A stretch of DNA of 64,000 nucleotides, taken from the NCBI GenBank assembly GCA_914767885.1, contig CAJZBQ010000051.1:786001-850000 (forward strand). Reading direction: 5' to 3'. The notes under the pieces were generated by a model. The model worked only from the letters and a program-made list of their open reading frames with translations, had not been told where the DNA came from and did no database searches. The translations under genes were made by a program, and so were the position numbers. The stretch is from Blepharisma stoltei (Eukaryota > Ciliophora > Heterotrichea > Heterotrichida > Blepharismidae). Below are positions 23,592 through 33,400 of the stretch, in pieces; position 1 is the first letter of the stretch; the number at the start of each line of letters is the position of its first letter.

Positions 23592-24155
23592 GGTGATTAT
23601 TCTAATTTATTTTGAATTACATTAAAGATTGATTTATAGTTATTTATAGTCATATTCTATGGTTTGAAAAAAAAATATTTAAACTAATATTTCTATGCTG
23701 AATGCAAAACTATTTTATTCAAATGATGAGAGCATGAAAGACTTAATAATTAATGTAGTGCATATGTGAATAGATAAATTATTCTAAATTAAATGATTTT
23801 ATTAACTAATCAAAAATATTGAACATCACCGATTCATGGACATTTTCACACTTTTCATTAAATAAAAAGCTATTCAAGAATTAATTTCAGATTCTAATAA
23901 TATAACATGTAAAAGTTGAGGCATCGTGCTGCTCTATAAATAAGATATAACTCCAACTACTTTATTAAATTTATGGATTTTGCTTTTCATAATTGAGAAT
24001 CAGTTAAGCTTAGCTAGACTTAGATAAATAGTGTACTAGAGTAGCTTGAAAACAAGTCAATAAGCCAAACGAACTCACAATATTTTTTAAGATTGAGTCA
24101 GCACACAAAGCAATTTGAAGAGTGTTAGAAAAAGAATATTATTATGAAAACGAAT
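23592..24155. other. Intergenic, no gene seen
   Basis: AT-rich spacer between the kinesin start and the 3' end of the kinase gene (both minus). No repeat, tRNA or open frame that I can support. Confidence 0.5.
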
Positions 24156-25361
24156 TTACCTTTCAGCACTCGGAGATCTACAAAGCTTACTCACATACTT
24201 CAATGTGGTATCTAGATTCTCTTGTTTACCTTCTTTCAGCCATTGATCTTCAGCTATTTCACTTATATTTGGCCTTGCTGAAGGATTCAAAGATAGCATT
24301 TTCTTCAAAAGTATCTTTGCTCTTGCAGGTATTGAGTCAGGAAATTCACTGATTCCAAGCACAATTTTTCTGAATAAATCTCTATCACTTGTGCCTCTGA
24401 ATGGGAAGGTCCCTGTCAAAATGACATAAAGCATCACTCCAAGTGCCCAAATGTCAGCTGGAGGCCCAAAAAAATCCTTTCTTTTCACGATTTCTGGAGC
24501 CATATAGCTTGGAGTTCCACAAAAAGACCTCGAAGGCTGGTCTTTTTGCATAATGCACGAAAATCCAAAATCTATCAGCTTAATGTTATTGCTCGAGTCA
24601 AGTAAAATATTTTCCAATTTAATGTCTCTATGGCTAATATCCATTTCGTGTAAATATTTGACTGCAGAAACGCATTGTTTGAAAATCCTTTTAGCTTCTT
24701 CTTCATTTAGTTTTCTAACCAGCCTTGATTTCACATAGGAATGCAATGAGCATCCACCAACATATTCTTGGATCAAATGAATGTGTCGGGTCGATTTGAT
24801 GGCTTTGTGAAGCTTTACAATATGAGGATGGTCTAGTTTCTGCATGATTTGGATTTCTCTACGCAAATTCCTTCTCCGATGAGGCTGAGTAAGTTTTGAC
24901 TTGTCATAAGATTTAATAGCAACTTGCATCTTGGTTTGTTTATCTACAGCCTGCTTGACTATAGCATAAGCTCCCTGCCCTAGAGCCCGACCAATTATAT
25001 AGTCGTTGATATCGCCGTCCACAAGATCGTTAAGTTCCTTTGTAGGGGATTCAATAGAAGGTCTCGCAGAGTTTGATCTGGCCTTCTTTAAATAATTATT
25101 TTCTGTGGCAAAAATGTTGGCGATGTTATAAGGAGGCTCAGTCACTTTTTTGGAACTTAGGGGCCTTGAAGGCACTTTTTCATTGCTTCGATCTGTAGCA
25201 ATCTTGGCTAGAGTATTGGTAAGATCTTTTCCAGTGAACTCTCTATGAGTTTTCAATTTGTTCTCAATAAGATTTGGGGTCAAGCTTGTTCTTTGGTTTC
25301 TGGTGTATATCACTGTATTCCCTATCTTTGGTTTCGATGACATCGGGTTATGAATTTTCAT
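24156..25361 (-). CDS. CAMK-type Ser/Thr protein kinase
   Basis: 401-aa intact frame. A basic, Ser-rich N-terminus (about 115 aa, unstructured) precedes the catalytic domain: glycine loop GQGAYAIVKQA, VAIK lysine, Glu in LRREIQIM, catalytic loop SHRDIKLEN, DFGFS, SFCGTPSYMAPEI, DIWALGVMLYVILTG and the subdomain XI Arg in NPSARPN. All key residues are present, so it should be active. HPHIVKLH and the GTPSYMAPE activation segment suit the CAMK group (CAMKL/MARK-like). It ends about 25 aa after the kinase domain and has no calmodulin or UBA region that I can see. One of few long genes here with no insertion. Confidence 0.93.
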   Translation of the reverse strand: MKIHNPMSSKPKIGNTVIYTRNQRTSLTPNLIENKLKTHREFTGKDLTNTLAKIATDRSNEKVPSRPLSSKKVTEPPYNIANIFATENNYLKKARSNSARPSIESPTKELNDLVDGDINDYIIGRALGQGAYAIVKQAVDKQTKMQVAIKSYDKSKLTQPHRRRNLRREIQIMQKLDHPHIVKLHKAIKSTRHIHLIQEYVGGCSLHSYVKSRLVRKLNEEEAKRIFKQCVSAVKYLHEMDISHRDIKLENILLDSSNNIKLIDFGFSCIMQKDQPSRSFCGTPSYMAPEIVKRKDFFGPPADIWALGVMLYVILTGTFPFRGTSDRDLFRKIVLGISEFPDSIPARAKILLKKMLSLNPSARPNISEIAEDQWLKEGKQENLDTTLKYVSKLCRSPSAER

Positions 25362-26135
25362 TTTTTAAATTTAAATAGCTAAGAAAAGCAGTTAATTATT
25401 TAGGATGTGAAAGATAGTAAACTTTTGACTTTAAAAATAAGAAAATAATTGAAATTTATTTTAGGGAACAATTTTTATTTTGGTTTATAAGTCTATATGT
25501 AAATTGACAAAAGTATAAGTTCTATTTGTTAGAAATTTTATCCTAATCATACTTTGATTGGATAAAATCCTGATATAAATATATATTGCCACTCTAAATG
25601 AGTTCAACATTTTTTGTGCTTTTTTATTGACTGACTATTCACAAGAAATGCAATCTCAAATTCTATTCTTAGCAATCAAAAAACAAAAAAAGCATCTTAA
25701 TTAATGTTGTATTTAATAGAGTGATAGATATCAAGCATAAAGTTGAAGGCAAAGTAGTTTATCTTAAGGTCAGAAGCCTAAAACTTAATTTATTATATTT
25801 TTCACTTCATAAATGGTAATAGTGATCTCCATAGAAAGTTAGCTAGGTATCATTTATGATAGCCTAAATCGCGCTAAACTAAGTTGTACTATGTGTTTTA
25901 TCCTATTCTGCTAATATACCAATAAAAGATATACTCATTTCCAATAAAATAAAAATATCTGTGATTAATTGTTACCCTTTTTACTATATGAAATAGGATA
26001 TCTGCTATCCACAAATCTATTTATTTATCATAAATCAGCATAGTTCATTAGCTTTCCATTTTTAATGATTGGCTATTACTAGAATTTTCCATAATCCTTA
26101 AATTTTAATTGATGGATCATGGCTAATAATAAAAA
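25362..26135. other. Divergent intergenic region, no gene seen
   Basis: About 770 bp of AT-rich DNA between the divergent kinase (minus) and C2-protein (plus) genes, so it holds both promoters. No MITE end, SINE tail or conserved frame found. Confidence 0.5.
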
Positions 26136-26852
26136 ATGGCAATGCAACAAAATCAAAATATGCTTATCGTCAGGCCTCTCAGAGCCAAAATTGAAGATGA
26201 TTTCAATAAGAAAAGCCTCAATCCTTATTGTTTATTGAGAATCGGAAACCAAGTGAAGTATACAGATGTGTGCTTTAAAGGTGGGTTAAATCCTTTTTGG
26301 GATAATATCATTCGCTTTGATCTTTCTGGCCAAGATGAAAATTTCAACATAAGCATCTGGCATAAAGGTAGGCTTGTCCCTGACTTTGAAATGTGCAGCA
26401 GCCAAATTCCTCTTAGCAGAATAACAGCAAGCAAAACATTTGACGACTGGATTGAGCTTCACTATGAGGGCAGAAAAATCGGGGTTATCAGACTTTTTAT
26501 AACTTATAATCTTACTAAGACTCAACATGAATCACAATCTCAAGAAGGTCTTGTATCAATTAATCTGAGTCCAGGAGCAAGTGAAGAAATCAGATACACT
26601 GATAAAGGGTATGTCCGTGTCAAGAGAAGAGAAGATGAATACACAAAAGAGTACCTAAAAGAGGTTAGTGAGCCTGGCTTCTGGGGACATTTTTACTCTG
26701 GAGTCACAGTGATTCCTTTTGGAGAAAGAGAAATTAGGAAATCTGGAGAAAAGGAGCAAGAGCAATCTTCTATGAAAAAAGAGCAGACAGCTGAGAAAAA
26801 GGATATCCGTCAGCAATCTCAAGCTCCTCAGCAATCAAGCCCAGCCCATTAA
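26136..26852 (+). CDS. C2-domain protein
   Basis: 238 aa. Residues about 9-125 form one C2 domain: LIVRPLRAKIED, NPYCLLRIGNQ, GLNPFWDNIIRFDL, FNISIWHKG, IPLSRITASKTFDDWIELHYEGRKIGVIRLFITY. The Asp ligands of loop 1 and loop 3 are only partly kept (EDDFNK, then WHKGRLVPDFE), so Ca2+ binding is uncertain. The second half has no recognised domain: a short conserved-looking stretch (GYVRVKRREDEYTKEYLKEV) then a Glu/Gln/Lys-rich tail. Similar single-C2 proteins in ciliates are linked to membranes and the cortex, but the role here is not known. Confidence 0.8.
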   Translation: MAMQQNQNMLIVRPLRAKIEDDFNKKSLNPYCLLRIGNQVKYTDVCFKGGLNPFWDNIIRFDLSGQDENFNISIWHKGRLVPDFEMCSSQIPLSRITASKTFDDWIELHYEGRKIGVIRLFITYNLTKTQHESQSQEGLVSINLSPGASEEIRYTDKGYVRVKRREDEYTKEYLKEVSEPGFWGHFYSGVTVIPFGEREIRKSGEKEQEQSSMKKEQTAEKKDIRQQSQAPQQSSPAH

Positions 26853-27446
26853 ATGATTAATTAATTTTTAATTTTTAAAGCGTGTTTAATGAATTGATAT
26901 TTTGAATGCTTAATATAGTAAAAGTCATAAAATATTTTTTAGTTTATTTTTAAAATGCTTTTCTATTATATGTTTATGAATTTTAGTTTATTCGCACCAA
27001 ATTTGAATCTAATAAATCCATTGATTTCAATATTTATTTGAATAAGTCTTATGGCTCTTAAATTAATTGCAATTTTATATAAACCTAAATTTCACAAACA
27101 ATATTATAGACTTCATATCACAAGAATTGATTACCCTTTTTAATATGACTATTTAAATTTTTCAAAAAATTAGCTTCCTTCATATAGGTAGCCAGAATCA
27201 GAAGATTTACAGCTAAAGTTCATTATAGAAAAATTGCACAAGTAGTTTTATTATCTTTTAATAATGTTAATTTAAGGAAATATTGTCCATTTTAATTCAA
27301 GAAGAGATAATTATCCAAATTTCATCCTGTATTATCTAATTAAGATAGAAAGATGACTACCATATTGAACAATCACAGATGCCCGGCATAAGCTTTACCT
27401 CTGGAAACAAAGATATTTCTTAAGATAACTAATAAAAATATAAAAT
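26853..27446. other. Intergenic, no gene seen
   Basis: AT-rich spacer between two plus-strand genes; presumably includes the promoter of the channel gene. No repeats noted. Confidence 0.5.
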
Positions 27447-30400
27447 ATGATTAGTCCTACCAGGATGAGACGATCTTCTGGGGCGAGTGATTACTATAGT
27501 CCAGGACTAGAAAGGCTTAGCGAAAAAATATTCGGACGAACAACAAAGAAGAAGCCAACAGTCAAAACTCCAATTGAAAAGAAAACCAAAGGAAGGCAAA
27601 CTTTTATAAAGCTAACATCATTAAGCCAAAGCGATTTCCAGATTAAATGAGCACTTCTAATTTTCACTATAAACCTTTACAATCTTTTTACAGTGCCTTT
27701 ATTTTTAGGGATTCAAGGATTTCCTTGGGGAGTATGGCTAGCGTTGGAAATTTCTTTTGAGGTAATTTTCATCATTGATTACATCTCAAGGATTATCTTT
27801 AAAAGATTTGAAATTTGAAAGCGCCTCTGGATGCTGCATGAGAAAAGCGACTATGCGCACTTATCATGTCTATTGCTTTCATCAGTTCCTTATTCCTTTT
27901 TGTCATTAGCGATTGGTCTCGATTTAGAAGGATATACTGTTGCGTCTCTTAGAGCGCTTAAACTGCTAAGATTCTTTCAATTTTTAACATGATTTTCAAA
28001 CCAAGAAGTAATATCAAAGGCTCCTGAAGGATTAAAGATGAGGATTTTTAAAAATTTGATTCTTCTTCTTGGAACAATTCACTACTCTGGGATGCTCCTA
28101 GCATTGATAGCAAGAATAGAAATTGATAATGGAGATACTGGAACTTGATTACAGCCTTGAATTGATGGAGGAGCTAGGAAATATGAAATCTACATAGACT
28201 CTGTATTCTGGGCTACAGCAACTTTATCAACGATTGGCTATAATGATACAACACCATCCACTCTTGCAGAAAAGTATGCATCATCCTTTATCATGGTTAT
28301 TGGGGCTTCCATCTGTGCGTGGGTCTCTGGGAGCATTGTTTCAGCATTAATTACATTAAAGTTTAAAGAATATGAAACTCAAGAAAAGATAGAAAGAGTA
28401 AAGAAGTGATGCAGACTAAGGCATTTGACACCAAAACTAAGCAAGAGAATTATTACCTACTACTCTTCTATAAGAAATCAATTTTCCTACATCATTGATG
28501 TCGAATTTTTGAAGGAGCTGCCAAGTTCACTGAGAGGTGAGATATCGACTGCTCTTCATGAAGATATGATACCAAAGGTTTCTCTTTTTGAAAAGGCCGA
28601 GCCAAGTTTTGTTCTTGAAATTCTCAAATACTTAAAGCCTAGTATCTTTATGAAGGGAGACTTTATCATAAGACAAGGAGACTACGGAGAAGAAATGTTC
28701 TTTGTCAAAGTAGGAATTGTTGAGATTATTGCAGCTGATGCAGAAATGATTATAACCCTTTTGTATGAAGGCGATTATTTTGGAGAAATAGGAGCTTTGC
28801 TTAATATTAGAAGAACAGTTTCTGTTCGCGCACAAACAGCAGCCATGATCTCTTCGATAGCTAAAGAAGACTTGGTTAGAATCCTGAAAGATTATCCGGA
28901 TTACCATGACTTTTTAGTCAAAGTTGGCCAGCAAAGAATGGCCACAACTAAAATGGAAGATTTTAACTTTACTTTAGAAATTCCAAAAGAGGAAGACTCT
29001 CCTGAAGATGAAAATGATGATGGTAATGAAAATGATAATATGAAATTAGAAGACAACCCACAAAAACCTGAGAATGCAGATATTGGGTGGCTAAGAACGT
29101 TTATATATAATGAAAAGCATGACCAAAAAAACCAAGAGCTCATAATAGATCCGTTCTCGGGTTTTTTTTATCTTTGGTCTTTTGTGCTAACTCTAGCTTT
29201 TGGCTTTTATCTATTTTATATCCCGTTTGCAATTGCTTTTGAATTTCCCCTGTATGGAGTATGGCTAGGTTTTGATATAGTTTCTTATATAATTTACATA
29301 ATAGATATGCCTATACATCTGAGAACTGCAATTTTCACACAGCTTGGGACATATACATGAGATCCATCAGTTCTACAAAAAAACTACTTAAACCGCTATT
29401 TGCTATGAGATGTTATTTCTGTGCTACCAATTGATTTTATATGTGAAGCAGCTGGCAGCTATCAATATGTTCCTGCCTTTTTTAGAATTCTAAGACTTTT
29501 CAAGTCTAAGAGAATTTATAGGCTCTATAAATACTTTTTCTATAACCCTCACTCAACATTATCATATGCACGTCTTTTAGCTCTCTTCGTATTCACTATT
29601 TATTTCAGCCATTTTATTGCTTGCATTTCCTTTTATTTAGGTAAACTGCAATACTGAATTGATCCAGATGCTCGTTTTAATCATCAAAATTTCATCAATT
29701 CATTCCCTCTTAATCACTATTACCCTCCTGGAACAATCATTTTAGATATCCCAATATATGATCAATATGTGAATTTATTATACTTCGGGTACTCAATAAG
29801 TACCTCTGGAGCGTATGGTGATATCCCTGTCCCAACAGTAGCTGAAAAAGCCCTCAATATTTTCTTTAATATCTCTTCTATGATACTAGCCGCATTTATT
29901 ATTGGAGAAGCAGCAAGCTTGGCTTCAAGCTACCATAAAAATCAAACTGAGTATTTAAAAAAATTGAGAGTGATAAAGGAATGGATGGCTCACTGTGATC
30001 TTTCTCAGGAATTGCAAAGGCGTATCTTAAATTACTACGATCTTCTTTGAAACAAACTACAGGGCTATGATGATGAAGAAATCATGCAGGATTTCCCAGA
30101 AACCCTGACTCCCCTTTTCTATATAATTTTATAGTAATTTTTTTCTTCGAAATATAAAAAGATTTCAACTGGAAAGCAAAAGCTATTAAGTTTGTAAAAC
30201 TAGTTTTTAAAATGCAAGCTGTTTAAATTCAAAAGAATTAGTGAGAGATTTCATTATAATGATTAAAAAAATTTTTGCTCGCCCACGAAGGGAGAGTTTT
30301 GGCCAAAAATAGGGATTGTTCCAATGGTTTTGTTCACTTATGGAATGGGGAAGTGAGAACTGATATCAAATTCTTTTTATTTTCAGACCTCACCAAGTCT

Positions 30401-33400
30401 GGGTTTTTCCCAGAGGAGGAAAAAGGAGCTATGCTGTCTATAGTGAGAAAATATAGGCTCTCGATGGTTTGCGAAGGTGAAACAATTGTTTCAGAAGGCG
30501 AATTAGGGCTCGAGATGTATTTTATACTTGATGGAGAAGTAGAAGTCGTGTCTTCAGCAGGGATTGTTTTGAATTCTATTAAGAGTGGCTCTGTATTTGG
30601 CGAAATGGCTCTACTTCATGACTTTCCCTCAGTTAGAGTTGCAACAGTGAGAGCCAAAACTGATGTGACAATTGCTATCCTTTCTATCAACGACTTCAAT
30701 TTCATTATGAGCGCTTATCCTGAGTTTTCAGTAAAAATTCGTAAAATTGCAACTGAAAGACAAATGATGAACATAACCACATTGCAAAAGGCAGGAATTG
30801 AAATCCAAGGACTCCCAATTCTGACTGTCAGAACGTTGATGACTGAAGGTTCGGATGACTACTTCAGCAAGGATGAGCCTTCTGACAGAGTGGAAACTAA
30901 AGATGAAAATTCTCCTGCAAATGAAATTGCTGTAAGCTATTTCAAAATCAATCCAATTCTTGTAAAATTCCACAACTCTAATATGAGGCATTATCTTTAT
31001 TTTGTCCTTAACCTTTACAATTTCATATTTGTCCCTCTTCAAATAGCAAATAAATATGGCGTCTCAGCCCAAGTATTGCCTCCCGGCAATGCATCCTCAA
31101 GTTCATATTTATTTATATCAGGCAAAGCTTTGCAAACCCAGAACTGGATAGATAGGTAAGCAATTCTGGTATGTTCGGAGCCTAGTCCTAGTCTGCTTTC
31201 CAGATTGGAGGGAAAAGGTGGTTCAGAATGGAAAGATGAAGCTTAGCATTATCTATAGGCACGACTAGGCTATTTGGGCACTTTTTTAGCGTGAAACTGT
31301 GAGTACCTCAGGCCTTGAATTTTTCCTTTTTGCTTAAATCCATTTTTTAGGATTTTTGTGTTGGCAGTCTTCTTTCAATCCAAGCTACATATCCATAGCC
31401 TTCACAGCCGTCAAGGCAAGGAGCATGAGGAGACATAGAACACTATTTCAAAGGCTACAAATTCATCATCCCAACTTAAAAAAAGCTTTCCATGGCAACA
31501 TCGCAAAGAGGTGAATCTTCTAGGAGATCAATTTGCTACTGCATTAACAGTAAGCAGCAGCCAGACCTGTAATTAAGCTAAGCTTAAGCTCCTCTTCAAA
31601 TAGCATTTGAATATGATTTTAATGCAGCCTTTTTGCTTTTTGAAGTGCTGTCAATTGTTTTGTATTTGGCTTACAGCCTCTATTATTGAAACTTGTATCA
31701 GATCCTTAGCTTTGCTCCTCACTCAATTATAAAATTAAAACTTAAAGGTTCAAAACCACGAAGGTGTTTATATAAATGCTTCCATAACTTTTTAATGGCT
31801 ATACCATTTGCATTAATTTTTTGGCTTGCTGATTTATATGAACCAAGAGAGCTTGTGGCTATTTTTTCAGTTATTAGAATTACTGGGTGCTATTATATAG
31901 CAGAATTTTATGACATTATGAAAAAGCAATTCCCATCTATTTTTACATTATTAAGAGTATTAGAAGTCATTGTAATATATGTAATGGTTAACCACTTTAG
32001 TGGGGCTTTCTTTATTGAGTGCGCAAAGCGAGAAGGTATAGCACATGAATTTTTTTTAGATTATTATTGACTGTCCATTTTAATTTTTCAAAATTAATTT
32101 GTACTTGTTAATTTTTTTGAAATGTGTAAAAACGAAAATGATAAATTTCCATTGATGGATCTAAGATACCTAATTCGGCTTAGATTGATAAGAAGTATCC
32201 TGGACAATTTTTTTCTGATCGATATTCTGCTGGGATATAGCGATCTATTATGGCGCATAAATTATACTATGCATTCTTGGCTTTCAAGAGTTCCCTCTCC
32301 TCAACCCAACGAATTCAGAACCAGCTCCTCTGGGCCTTTAACGCATCAGACTGTTTATATCCATGCATTTCATTGGTCTTCAATAGTAGTTTCTCATGCA
32401 GGATATGGATGGGTTGTAAGCAACTCTCCATCCGAAAAAGCTTATAACTGCTTTATTTTCCTTATAGGGCTATTTGCTTTTTCTATATTATTTGGAAGCA
32501 TCACATCGCTAGTCACAGAAATGGCTTCTAATCTACAATTTAAATTCCTCAAAAGCTATATCTTTGTGAAGGATTTTATCGCCAAGAAATTCCTTGATGA
32601 TAATTTTTCTGGTGAAGTTGACGAATACTTTAATTATCTGGATAAATGCAACAAAGGGATAAATGATAATGAAATATTAAAGGAACTGCCTGCTGGCTTA
32701 ATGGTAGAAATAAAAATGAGCAGATATTCTGATACAATTGAGCAGTCTCAGATTTTTAAAAAGAATGGAGTAGTTGATGAAGAGCTTGCAAAGTCGATTT
32801 TCAGGGTGGTCCAATGATCGTGCACTTTTGATAGTGTGCATTTCACCGAAGTTCTTTTGGCCAAAAATTGGTTGAAATTTGTTGACAGTGAGACATTTGA
32901 TCGAAAAAAACCGTTAAAAATTTCGACCAAATGCCACACTATATATAAATTCTCGGCCAAATATATTTCGATGAAATGCAAACTATCAAAAATCTACTGT
33001 CATTTGACATAAAGCCGATTTTCAGGCTACTTGAAATAGAAATTTATTTGGTCGGAGATCCTATAATCCATGCAGGAGAGAAAAGCCATGACTTGTTTAT
33101 CATTTTAGATGGAGAAGTGGATCTCGTTAATTTTTGTGGAAAAAGAATTGTAATGAATCTTACAAAAGGGAATCATTTTGGGGAAATTTCAGTTTTTATT
33201 GATTCAATAAGAGCAAGACCTTTTAATGCAATCGCAACTAGTGTGTGCCAAATTGGACTACTGAAAGCTGAACATATCGAGTTATTGAGGGATGCATTCC
33301 CTGAATGACACCAAGAAATGCTTGTTATGGCTCAAAACCGGCTAGCACAAATTTTTTCAGCTGAAAGTGTAGACTATGCAATTGCTGAGTTTGAAAGAGT

